64,000 nucleotides of DNA. Origin: Gonatopus flavifemur (lineage: Eukaryota > Arthropoda > Insecta > Hymenoptera > Dryinidae). Location: the NCBI GenBank assembly GCA_018340375.1, contig JAFFJZ010000014.1:4836001-4900000 (forward strand), written 5' to 3'. Made by a program: the position numbers and the translations under genes. Below the pieces are notes generated by a model. That model did no database searches. It saw only the letters and a list, made by a program, of their open reading frames with translations, and had not been told where the DNA came from. How positions within the stretch are numbered: the stretch's first letter is position 1; each line of letters starts with the position of its first letter. Shown here piece after piece: positions 22,670 through 32,808 of the stretch.

Positions 22670-23630
22670 TGAAAGAAAAATTCAATAATTATTTTTAATA
22701 TCAATCTATAAGAAAAAAATTGAAACTGGAATTGAAAAATGCTATCAACATAATATTATCAATTCATCATAACGAATCCGAGGTATAACCCCACGGATTC
22801 AAATAATTGAAAAATTAATAAATAAAAAAATATAATAAAAAATAATATATTTTATTCTAACTCCAATAAATAGTATAGAAAACAAAAAACTCGAAAATAT
22901 AATTATACCATATTCTGATATAAAAATTAACTCAAATGAACCTCTAGAATATTCCACATTGAATCCAGATACTAATTCTGATTCACCTTCAACTGAATCA
23001 AAAGGAGTTCGATTCGGTTCAGCTAATATTGCAACAGATAAAACTAATATTATAGTGGATATTATTATAAAGTATTTATTAATATACTGACATTCAAAAA
23101 ATTTATTTGAATTATGATTTTCATTAGATGAAATGATTCTCAAAATAGCTATAATTAATATTACCTCATAAGAAATTATTTGTGAAACTGAACGAATAGC
23201 CCCAATTAATGCATAATTCGGATATGATGATCATCCTGCTCTAACTAACGGGTAAGTTCTAATTGATAACCAACAAAAATAAACAATACTTCATCATCTA
23301 TTGAAAAGATTATTCTATTAAAGGTACTCTCAATCAGATTATTAATATTAAAATCAATATTATCATAGGAGATATAATGAAAAAATTTATGATATATTGT
23401 TACATTAGTAATTTCATTAGTATATAATTTAATTGCATCACTAAAAGGCTGTAAAATTCCATTGGATCTAACTCTATTAGGACCTTTCCGATTTTGAATG
23501 TATCCTAAAAGTTTTCGTTCCAACAAAGTATTAAAAGCTACACCAATTAAAACCAATAATATAGATTCAAAATAATAGTTAGAATTAATATACCCTCATA
23601 TATAAATATTATAAAATTGAATAAAATTAT
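22670..23630 (-). pseudogene. nad1: nad1 (NADH dehydrogenase subunit 1), frameshifted
   Basis: Recognisable blocks in order are [38 protein letters not shown], then a stretch that fits only in a shifted frame (FIMSPMMMLIL), a second shift back near 23,255, and AEPNRTPFDSVEGESELVSG. An early shift is also likely near 23,560. A TAG at 22,742-22,744 precedes the final hydrophobic tail. The gene is disabled in any code. Confidence 0.88.
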
Positions 23631-23631
23631 T

Positions 23632-23699
23632 ATTCAAAAGTTAATTTTAATTTTTATAATCAAATTCTAAATTCAATACACTTAATCTGCCAAAATAAT
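23632..23699 (-). tRNA. trnL1: Mitochondrial tRNA-Leu1 (TAG), in NUMT
   Basis: The minus strand reads ATTATTTTGGCAGATTAAGTG then GAATTTAGAATTTG with TAG, the usual trnL1 pattern between nad1 and rrnL. The 3' limit is approximate. Confidence 0.65.
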
Positions 23700-24985
23700 C
23701 TTTTTAAAGTATTCTAATAATGAAAATTATTTTATATATAGAATCCTTTCGTACAAATATATATAAAGAAACACTAATAAAGATAGAAACCGGTCTGGTT
23801 CACACCGATCTTAACTCGAATCATGTAAGATTTCAAAAGCCGAACAGACTTAAATTTTTAATATCTTCATCAAAATTATTTCCTAATTCAACATCGAGGT
23901 CACAATCAACTTATTTGATATAGACTATCATAAGTTATTACGCTGTTTTCCCTGAGGTAATTTATTTAAATTTTTAAATTCAAATTTTTCAAGATCATTA
24001 ATTCATGTTTAATAAAATTTTGAAGTTGATTAAATTTGAAAATCCTCCCGATAAAATATGAAATAAATTTTTTTTAATCAAATATTAGAAAATAAAATTT
24101 ATTCTACATAAAATTCTATAGAGTCTTCTCGTCTTTTATTTACATTTGAATATTTTCATTTAAAATAAAATATCATTGATAAAATTAATGAAGTTATTAT
24201 TTCATTTTTTCATTCATACAATTTCTCAATTGAAGAACTGATGATTATGCTACCTTTGTACAGTCAAATTACTGCAGCTATTTAATTTATATCATTGAGC
24301 AGAAAAGACTTTTTATTTCGACGAAAAACCATGTTTTTGATGAACAGGTGAATAAGAAATTTGCCTCATTCATAAAAATTAAATCATTAAATTAAATTTG
24401 AATAATGGAAATTTAAAATTACTAATATTATCATTATCATCTAATTAATTCGATTTTTACTGAAATTTTTATGATGAATTAAATTATTGAGTACTAAATT
24501 TTTTTTGATTTCAGTTGAATTATCACATTGAAAAACAAATCATTTCCATTCCATTAAAATTATATAAATATTTATATAAATAAAAATTTTGGAATTATTT
24601 TAAAGTTTATGCCTCAAAATATTTTAAATTAATAATAAAATAGAAAATTAATTTTCAATTTATATTAACAACTTCTCAAATTAAATTTATTCATGAAAAA
24701 ACTAGATATTAAAATCCGATTTACATTTCATTATCCTAATTATAAATTTTTGATAATTTTTCAACATTAACTAATATTTATAATTAATTCATTTCATTTC
24801 GAGAAATTAAATATTGAATTATTTCCAATCAAAAATCCCTGAGACAAAAGGGACATTTAATAAAAAATCCTTTTTTATATATAAATTTATTCCTCTACAG
24901 TATCAATTCAAAATATCAATTTTTTCTAAGATCAGTACTGAAATAAGATATTCTCATTGATTTTCAAAATTGGAAAATTTATCAT
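23700..24985 (-). rRNA. rrnL: Mitochondrial 16S rRNA, near full length (NUMT, right copy)
   Basis: On the minus strand it contains the conserved peptidyl-transferase region (around 23,790-23,850, with CATGTAAGATTTC on the plus strand), CAGGGAAAACAGCG, TTTTATCGGGAGG, GACGAGAAGACTCTATAG, and the same landmarks as the left copy. The 5' limit is approximate. It is the inverted partner of 10,323-11,355, with scattered substitutions between the two. Confidence 0.88.
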
Positions 24986-25018
24986 TAATAACTTAAAGAA
25001 TTTAATGATTTGAATATA

Positions 25019-25211
25019 AATTCTGAAAACACTTTTCAGTATTCCTACTTTGTTACGACTTACTTCAATAATTCGATGAAATTGACGGGCAATATGTACA
25101 TATTTCATAATATATTCAAATTAAATAATTTAATAAACCACTTTGAAATCCAATTTCTAAAAATTATTTGGAAAATTTTATTAACCATTGAAATAATGAA
25201 GTACATTGAAC
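25019..25211 (-). rRNA. rrnS: Mitochondrial 12S rRNA, 3' fragment (NUMT, right copy)
   Basis: The plus strand shows CTACTTTGTTACGACTTACT and GACGGGCAATATGTACATAT, which are the complements of the small-subunit 3' words. It stops at the same point as the left copy, and is joined to the 194-bp repeat. Confidence 0.85.
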
Positions 25212-25924
25212 TAGAGAATAGATTTTAACTCAGATCTTACGACAATGCAAATTATTCATAATCTGTACAGTAGAAGTATATTCACCAATAAAATATTTCT
25301 ACTAGAAACAAATTGAGTACTCAATCATTTATGTTCACGTTTTTCATTTTAGTATTCACTTTATGAAAATCTCAAAATTAACGTTCATTTATAGATATAT
25401 CAAACTAGAGAATAGATTTTAACTCAGATCTTACGACAATGCAAATTATTCATAATCTGTACCGTAGAAGTATATTCACCAATAAAATATTCCTCCTGGA
25501 AACAAATTTAGTACTCAATAATTTACGTTCACTTTTTCCATTTTAGTATTCACTTTATGAAAATTTCAAAATTAACGTTCATTTATAGACATCTTAAACT
25601 AGAGAATACATTTTAACTAAGATCTTACGACAATGCAAATTATTCATAATCTGTACAATAGAAGTATTTCACCGATAATATATCTCTACTAGAAACAAAT
25701 CTAGTACTCAATAATTTACGTTCACTTTTCCTATTTTAGTATTCACTTTATGAAAATTCCAAAATTAACGTTCATTTATAGGTACATTAAACTAGAGAAT
25801 AGATTTTAACTCAGATCTTACGACAATGCAAATTATTCATAATCTGTACAGTAGAAGTATATTCACCAATAATATATTTCTACTAGAAACAAATTCAGTA
25901 CTCAATAATTTACGTCCACTTTTT
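25211..25924 (-). repeat. 194-bp mitochondrial tandem repeat, about 3.7 units
   Basis: CTAGAGAATA recurs at 25,211, 25,405, 25,599 and 25,792, giving a 194/194/193-bp period. Units differ by a few substitutions. They lie beyond the truncated rrnS and are probably control-region DNA. The array ends in the nuclear satellite at about 25,925. Confidence 0.9.
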
Positions 25925-25929
25925 TTATA

Positions 25930-26325
25930 ACGTAACGGCCACTTCAACGGATACACTCAAAACTACCGCCTATATTTGGACTCTCCACATCACCCGGTGA
26001 CAGAAAAATCTTATCTCATCCATCGGTCAGCAACGTTCGACTTCGTTCCTGTCTCACGAACATCATGCACAGAATAGACAATTCCGACTGACTTTGAAAA
26101 ATCGTTCCAACCACATGAGTGAATATACCCAGAATTACCGATTATGAGAGGGGAATTATATTCGGTCAACCGTTGAGCGTCACTCAACTTCATTCATGTT
26201 GCGCGAACATCATGCAGAAGATACACGGATGACGACTGAGTCGAAAGAATCTTACCGGCCACGGAACCAATTCCACCCAGAATTTTCGATTATATTTCCA
26301 CTCTTCACATCCTCCAGTGACAGGG
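25930..26325 (+). repeat. Satellite array, left part (~150-185 bp units)
   Basis: Words such as GGCCAC, GAATATACCCAGAATT, CACATC-CCGGTGACAG, CGAACATCATGCA and ACTTTGAAAAATCG recur in fixed order here and at 33,557-34,110. The array is interrupted on the left by the NUMT and on the right by the Pao/BEL element (target duplication CAGGG). Confidence 0.75.
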
Positions 26326-26858
26326 TGTTGGAAAAGCTTTCCAGCTGGAATCATCTCGCCATAGCGAATTAGTTTGAACGAGACAGAAGTCTCAAGGCAA
26401 TCCTTTGCATTGGAGCTCTTCGCTCGATCAATGCAGGGGGCAAGGGCGTGCGAATACGTGTTACAGATGTAACCGTATTGGTAATCAGTTCTGGCTATTG
26501 ACGTTGAACCTTGGAAATCGTAGAGGCCATTCGAAGATATGTAACGAACGGCTTTCAGAGATGCACGGGATATCGTACGAAACGCTTTAAAGTGCTAACG
26601 CGTTCACGGGTACGAAAATATCTGTACTTTGTCACCTTTCTCCAATTCTCCTACTTTTGAATAATGGTTTATTCCTGTTGCTGAGTTCATATTCAACTAA
26701 ATTCACTTGTGTGTGTTCTGTTTGAATTGGTTTGCACCACTGTCTTCCCTCTTCCCATCGGCCGTTCGAGCAGGGCTACATCGCCGTGGAACAATCGCTG
26801 GGGAATAGCCGTCGAGTGCAGGCGAACCCATATCACTCACCTTCGCATTCATAGAACA
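26326..26858 (+). repeat. 5' LTR of the Pao/BEL-like element
   Basis: It is 533 bp, TGTTGG...GAACA. From 26,530 it is colinear with 30,911-31,230 (for example GTAACGAACGGCT, GTGCTAACGCGTTCACG, AGGGCTACATCGCCG, ATAGCCGTCGAGT). Confidence 0.85.
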
Positions 26859-28065
26859 TTTTGCTAGCAGAGCGTGGTTTGATTTTTTGGAAAGAATTTC
26901 CAGAACGCAAGGACATTGTTCTCAACTCGACAAGTTAATCGGGTGAGTGTAAATTAGTTTACAACAGAGTATTGCAGTCTGGGAAAACTCTTGAAGTGAA
27001 TCGCAAGAGTTCAAGTGCGTTAACACAAGTGAAAAGAGAGGCGTGAAAGTTTGGATCAGAGAAAACTGGGAGTGATTTTTTCCACGCTCGTGGATGATCG
27101 TATCTGCTGCGATCGCTGGATCTGTCTGAGGGAAACTTGCATCCTTTCCTGGATCATTACGGTCATTAAATGCGGGCTGAAGACTCCGCCACATGGTGTG
27201 GAGGTGCATCTTCTTCGGATTCGAAGCAACCGTTCACCACTTGGGGAATCTCTGCTGCAGCCATCGAGAGGACGTACGATGTTGGCCGTTGACAACACAA
27301 TTGTCATTTTTTCAGGATAGATTCAATTTGATTTCATTCAAGCTGGAAATCATGGAATATAGATTCTTTGCATTTAAGTCATCGCGAGTTTTCCATTATT
27401 CGGAGATTCGTTTTGAGGTCATATTCGATGACACTTGTTGTGACGTGATACATCGTCACAAAAGAGTTGCGAGATGGCACCGCGCACGACCCCTATGAAA
27501 AGTGATATTGTAGCTGGAGAAGATATTGGTTCACATGAGAGAACCCAGCTGTCGCTCGCTCACACGAAAATCGGGAACACATCTCCTCTCCTTCACTATT
27601 CCTGTCCTCCTCTAATCCCTGCCCTTTTATGATTCGTCGAGGTTTCCCGCCCCGACGAGGCAACGCCATCTGCCATGAGTTGACACGGCGGTCCCTTACC
27701 ACCGAAAGACGATCCACCAATCACAGAAGTTCACATCTTCTCACCCCAGACTGACCAACAGAGGAGGAAGGCACGCCCTCTCGCCTAGGCTGCCGACCTG
27801 GAGGGAAGGAGCACGCCGCGTGCGCCTGACCACTCATCATGCCCCTAGGAGAGAAGAAGAAAAGGACGAGAGGGAAAACACGAACCCTGACACTTCCCGT
27901 CACTCTCGCACAGAAGGAATCGAAGAATTGGGGGAGGACAGAACCCCTCACCCCGAAGAACCCTCGTCCAACATATACCCACACTCACTTAACGGATATT
28001 AGGAGACCACCACCACCAAAACCAATAAAACGAGCTCGAGAGGTGATCTCTAACGGAAAGTCACG
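26859..28065 (+). other. Leader region of the Pao/BEL-like element
   Basis: No supported coding sequence. The frame at 27,839-28,423 is GC-rich with no family motif. No clear primer-binding site is recognised after the LTR. Confidence 0.4.
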
Positions 28066-28069
28066 GCCG

Positions 28070-28815
28070 GGCTCCGTGTGTCACTTTGCGAACTCACCCG
28101 TCGGTGAAGAAGAAGGAAGTGGCCATCTGACTTGTCACTTTTGGTGTAACCGAGCAGCAGCGCGTACACGTGGGAATTTGTTTCGAAGAGATTGGAAATT
28201 CGGTGGGTGTGGAGTGCCAGCGGGGCCCGGAATTCAGTTGATACGCATACGCCAACGTAGTTACTCCGGTGCGAGAGTTTTGTGGCCTCCTCCACGTGTC
28301 CCTTCATTTGATTTTCCTCTCTACCCTTTGTGTTCCAAACCCCAATGCACCCCCTTCGTTCGCTTCAGCCCTCCCTCAGACAAATTTTATGGTTGCGGTT
28401 TCCGTGTGTCCTCTTCTCGTTGATCAATGTAAACGGCCTCGTCCGTGTAGAGTTTCCCCTCGCGGTCGTGCCCCCCGTGTCTTATACGTTCTCTTCTTGA
28501 ACTTCATCTGATTGTATAATTTCCTTGTACACGACAGAATCGTGTGAGTCATATAAAGTTGATCAATTTGTAATCGATATATCGAAGTGAAAATATATAT
28601 ACATACATGATAACACGTCTTCAACCTTATACCCACATTTCTGATTTGATCAATTCAAACCAACCCCCCCATCCTCCCTGAGCTCGTCCTTGTCCCTTGA
28701 CCCTTCAGGACCATCGTAAACATATTACTTGCTGTGTTTTCAATATATTTAAGGTCCCGCTGTTAATTATAAATATCCACGACGGGGATCGTGGAGGCGC
28801 TCAACCACCTTGCGC
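28070..28815 (+). repeat. Dispersed repeat, copy B, inside the Pao/BEL element
   Basis: It is colinear with 545-1345 (see that entry). Shared ends are GAACTCACCCGTCGGTGAAG and GATCGTGGAGGCGCTCAAC. Its presence in the leader suggests a nested insertion, although no target duplication is clear. Confidence 0.6.
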
Positions 28816-29704
28816 CTTTGTGGATGGGTGGAGGATATACCCATCACATTTTATATCGTCATTGCTAGTTTCTCTATGTTTATATGTATACTCTCTTTGA
28901 GAAGTAGACCTTGGAACGCTTGAAATTTAGATCGATGAGATTATCGCTGTTGTCATTAACGCAAATTTAGATCGATCTGGAATATTATATAAAATATTAG
29001 ATTCGAGATCAATTCAGAATACATGTAAATATTCCGGTTGAATATTTTGTGAGTCTTGTTGCTCTGAAGTTGCGACTAGAGAGTTAGCTTTAGGAAACGA
29101 ATTCAATTTGCGTAGATGAAAGAAAAATTTGGAGAGTGAATAATTCATTTGATAATCAAAGTTTGCATTTCGAGAAATTCAAGTGCGTTACATGATACTT
29201 TGAATTCGCAATTATACACCACATCATATTGGTATTTGCGAAAGACCTCTGCATGATTTCAGATGTTCTTTTCTTCGGAAGTTATGAAATGATTCAGTTG
29301 ATTCAATCGTCAGATGATGCTGTTTTTTGCGGAATCACTTTTAGAAGCATAGTGAATTAGAAGAAAAGAAATCAGGGTTTTTCCACGAATTGTTCCCATA
29401 CGTATGAAAATCAGTTGTTGAAACCAACGTCTGGATTTCGATGTTCTGCTTCGTTGTTACCAGTGTTTTCCTTTTTTAATTTTTTGATAAAGTGCAGAGG
29501 GCGTGACATCTTGTTCCTCAATTGAGTGCATTTCAATGACTAAGGTACGGTTGTTTTGAACTATCTGCTCTCACCATCTTATTTGAAGAACATGTCATAG
29601 GCCATTTCATGAGTATCAGTTTTCCATACGCTGAATGGGTTACTTTTCTTCTATTTTTCAATTCGTTCCCGTTTTCATCGGGCTCCACCTTCTTTTTTTG
29701 CAGA
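28816..29704. other. Unrecognised part of the Pao/BEL internal region
   Basis: AT-rich and non-coding. The word TTCAAGTGCGTTA at about 29,178 also occurs at 27,009, which may mark the borders of an insertion between them. Confidence 0.35.
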
Positions 29705-30910
29705 ATGGATCAAATTATCGCTGAGCAGATGAACTATATAGGGCGAATGGATTGCGTGTATTCGACCTTCAAGAAGGATGGGTCAGCGAAAATGATAATA
29801 AGTAACAGTCACAGTAGGCTCCAGGATTTGCGCGAGATTTGAGCGAAATTTGGAGCTCATCATCATAAAATGCTTCCGGGTGCGGCATCGATGAAGGCGA
29901 AGCCGTACTTTGCCGATAACCTCTACGAATCTACGGAAGATATATAATTGAACCGTTGCAGGGAATTTCAAGCCTTTCTGAATGCTAGTGTACCCCCTGC
30001 GGGTGGTGCTCCGCCATCAGCCACTGCTTTGTGGATTCACCAGGGTTATAGAGTTGAACGGCTCTCACGCATTCCGTTGCAAACGTTCAAGGGTAACTAC
30101 CGAATTGGGAATCTTCCCGAAATTTGTTCTCTACCTTGGTGGCCGATGAGGTCCATATATCGGAGATCTCTATGACGTATCATCTCAAGCCCTGTTCAGA
30201 GAGCGGAGCGGCACAACTGATTGGTTCACTCACCGTGACTGGTGATAATTTCGCTGCGGCATGAGCTACACTCCGGGACAGGTACGAGGACCTCAGCCGA
30301 ATAGTACAGTGATATTTCAGCGATATACGCCATACAGCCAATGGGTTCTGAATCTGCGGCAAAAATCAAACGGCTGATCAATAATTTGAGGACGCCTTAT
30401 GCCGCTTTGGAGGCCCCCAAGAGGCCAATACAGCATTAGGATGACCTCTTGATGTTTCATTTTTCAGGGTTGTTAGATGTTGGAACTCGGAAACGCTGGG
30501 AACATCTTCGCAAAAGTTCAGAGAGGAAGGAAGAGCCTCTAGCTCTAGAACCTCCATCAGATTTCCTTGAGAATCAGGTCTCGGTGTTAGAAGCGTTGGG
30601 GAAAGATACGCTCAAATCTCAGGAGAGTAGTGGATCGAGCTCATCTCCGCAAGTTAGGCCTGAAAATTCCAAAAGTGAAGGATTTTTGACCACGCGAGTT
30701 CATCACTTCGGGGCGCGCCATCATGCGCCATTGTCCCCCCCTCCCAGCGCTGACGAATGGTTATTGTGTGGAGCAACTCGTTTTTTCCTGTTCTGCGACA
30801 GATTCAAATCGGAATCTGTAAAGCGGCGTAAGGATTTCGTGGTCAATCATAAGCTTTGCTATAACTGCTTGGGTTTGCATATGGTAAAAGATTGCGGGTC
30901 AAATAGCAGG
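29705..30910 (+). pseudogene. Pao/BEL gag remnant (DUF1759-like region and zinc knuckle)
   Basis: Starting at ATG 29,705, pieces in shifted frames show the gag pattern: a short N-terminal coiled region, RLSRIPLQTFKGNY (the usual L-P-F-G-N/D motif), LDVGTRKRWEHLR and LENQVSVLEAL. There follows FLFCDRFKS with a zinc knuckle CYNCLGLHMVKDC. The knuckle has spacing C-X2-C-X3-H-X4-C, one residue short of the usual X4. Several stops and frame changes precede 30,449. The frame ends at the deletion junction with the 3' LTR. Confidence 0.75.
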
Positions 30911-31230
30911 GCGTTCGAAGATACGTAACGAACGGCTCTCAGAGACGCACGGAACGCTCTAAAGTGCTAACGCGTTCACGAGTACGGGGATATCTGTACT
31001 CTGTCATCTCCCTTTGATTCTTTTACTTTTGAATGGAAGTATATTCCTGTTGTTAAGTTCATATTCAACTAAATTCATTTGTGTCTGTTTTATTTGAATT
31101 ATTTTGTACCACTGTTTCCCCTCTCTCCATCGGTCGCTTGAGCAGGGCTACATCGCCGAGGAACAATCGCTGGGAAATAGCCGTCGAGTTCAGGCGGATG
31201 CATGATCCTCGCCTTCGCATTCATTCAACA
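30911..31230 (+). repeat. 3' LTR of the Pao/BEL-like element, 5'-truncated
   Basis: 320 bp matching the last 330 bp of the 5' LTR; ends ATTCAACA followed by CAGGG. Confidence 0.85.
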
Positions 31231-31235
31231 CAGGG

Positions 31236-31273
31236 GAATCGTATCCTGTCAATCGTTCAGCGTCACTCAACTT
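31236..31273 (+). repeat. Satellite array, short middle part
   Basis: GGAATCGTATCCTG followed by TCAATCGTTCAGCGTCACTC matches the satellite at 26,155-26,190. It links the two insertions. Confidence 0.75.
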
Positions 31274-31499
31274 CCCATGTTGAAATAGCCAGAGTTGACA
31301 AATGGCGCGGTACTGGCAAAGTTTCATTTGCCACATTTCGGCAGAAACAACTGTGCCTATTCAGAATCATCACCGTTTTTCAACTGGTGCCGAATGTTCG
31401 CCGGATTTCAGACGGCATCGGCTCACGTTGACAGACGATCTCGGGCTAGTATCGGATTGATACTGCCTGTAGAATACCCAGGTCGCAGAGAAACGGAAC

Positions 31500-32740
31500 C
31501 GCGCCAGTACTGAGCCAGAGTTGGTGTTATCATACAATATGTGCGAGAGACGACCATGTGCCAATATCGATGAGACTGTGGCTGACTACGGAATCGGTGA
31601 TCGATTGAAATTAAAATGACAATCTTGACGATTCAGTTGCTGTGGTGAACCGAAGTCGTGCCAATACTGAGCCAGAGCTGGTGTTATCATTCAATTAGTA
31701 CGAGAGACGACAATGTGCCAGTATCGATAGGACTGTTGCTGACTACGGGATCGGCAGTCGATTGACGTTAGAATGACCATCTTGGCAATCCGGCTGTTAT
31801 GAGCCGAAGTCGCGCCAGCATTAAACTAGAGTTGGTATTATTCTTCGAAATGTTCGAGAAACGGCAACCCATGTGGAAATAGCCAGATTTGACAAATGGC
31901 GCGGTACTGGCGAGGTTAGATTTGCCAAAGTTAGGCAAAAGCAACCGTGCCTGTTCAGAATCATTACCGTTTTTCAACTGTCGCCGAACATTCCCAAGAT
32001 ATCAGGTGGTATTGGCTAGCGTGGACAGACGGTATAGGGTCAGTATCGATCAAATACTGTCTGGACAATACCCAGGATGCAGAGAAACGGTACCGCGCCA
32101 GTAGTCAGCCAGAGTTGTGAGAGATATGTTTATACCATATGTACAACAGATGGCAATGTGCCAGTAATGATATGACTCTAGCTGATTACAGAATCGGGAG
32201 TGAACTGAGGGTAGAATCACCATCTTAGCAACTTGGCTATTGTAGTAAGTCGAAGTCACGCCGGTACTGAGCCAGAGTTGGTATCATCATACTATATGTG
32301 TGTTAGACAGCAATGTGCCAGTGATGATATGGCTTTGGCTGACTACAAAATCGATAGTCGATTCATGTTAAAATTATGATCTTGGCAACTTGGCTGTTGT
32401 GGTCAGCCGGAGTCGCGCCAGCACTGAGCCAGAGTTGGTATTATGATTCAATATGTTCGATAAACGACATGGTACCAGTATTGGTGGGACTCTGGTTGAC
32501 TACGGCATCGGTAGTCGATTGACATTAAAATCACGATCTTGGCAACTTGATTTTTGTAATGAGCCGGAGTCGCGCCAGTAGCAAGACAGAGTTGGTATGA
32601 TCATCCAATACGTTCGATAGAGAACAATGAGCCAGTATTGGTAGAATCTTGTTTCACTACGGAGTCTATGGTGGATTGTGTGACTTTGAGGCAATTTGTA
32701 CAATAAATGGGAATTTAAGTGGTCCGTTTTCAACTTGGAG
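31500..32740 (+). repeat. ~158-bp internal tandem repeat of the CCCATG element
   Basis: The word GAGCCAGAGTTGG or a variant recurs at about 31,511, 31,670, 31,827, 32,105, 32,270, 32,427 and 32,585. Between them are fixed words: GAC(A/G)ATGTGCCAGTAT, CTGACTACGG-ATCGG-AGTCGATTGA, CATCTTGGCAA and GAGCCG-AGTCGCGCCAG. A second copy of the element's left part (CCCATGTGGAAATAGCC) lies at about 31,868, which interrupts the spacing. Confidence 0.8.
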
Positions 32741-32808
32741 ATTGGCTGATGTGATAGAGACTCTGTTTCTCACTCGCAGGTCCCGGGTTCAATCCTTGCC
32801 CAGTGAAC
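32735..32808 (+). other. tRNA-like segment (A and B boxes) in the CCCATG element
   Basis: TTGGCTGATGTGATAGAG resembles a pol III A box and GGTTCAATCC (32,786-32,795) a B box, about 40 bp apart. The same pair is at 43,866 and 43,913 in the other copy. It is probably a SINE head or decayed tRNA; no full cloverleaf is claimed. Confidence 0.45.

Larger units (their letters stand above)
10029..25924. other. Nuclear mitochondrial DNA insertion (NUMT), with a LINE inside
   Basis: About 13 kb of mitochondrial DNA in ancestral insect-like order: rrnS/rrnL (inverted copy), control-type repeats, trnM, trnI, nad2, [LINE], atp6, cox3, trnG, nad3, trnA-R-N-S1-E-F, nad5, trnH, nad4, nad4L, nad6, cob, trnS2, nad1, trnL1, rrnL, rrnS, repeats. 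Nuclear residence is supported by the LINE inside it, stops and frameshifts in nad2, atp6, nad4 and nad1, and satellite and transposons on the right flank. Missing are trnQ, trnW, trnC, trnY, cox1, trnL2, cox2, trnK, trnD, atp8, the 5' part of atp6, trnT, trnP, trnV and most of rrnS. An assembly chimera with true mitochondrial reads is the main alternative. Confidence 0.92.
26326..31230 (+). mobile_element. Pao/BEL-like LTR retrotransposon, internally deleted
   Basis: The element is bounded by a 5-bp target duplication CAGGG (26,321-26,325 and 31,231-31,235). It begins TGTTGG and ends CAACA, the expected TG...CA. It carries a 5' LTR, a long leader, a broken gag and a 3' LTR that lacks its first ~200 bp. 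No protease, reverse transcriptase or integrase is seen, so a single deletion probably removed pol and the start of the 3' LTR. The host sequence on both sides is the same satellite, which confirms the limits. Confidence 0.85.

Noticed and set aside
24985..25019. A trnV gene between rrnL and rrnS
   Set aside because: I looked for a TAC anticodon arm in both arms of the NUMT and did not find one; the interval is too short.
27839..28423. A 194-codon open frame on the plus strand
   Set aside because: It crosses the border between the Pao/BEL leader and the dispersed repeat, has no motif, and is not conserved in the other repeat copy.
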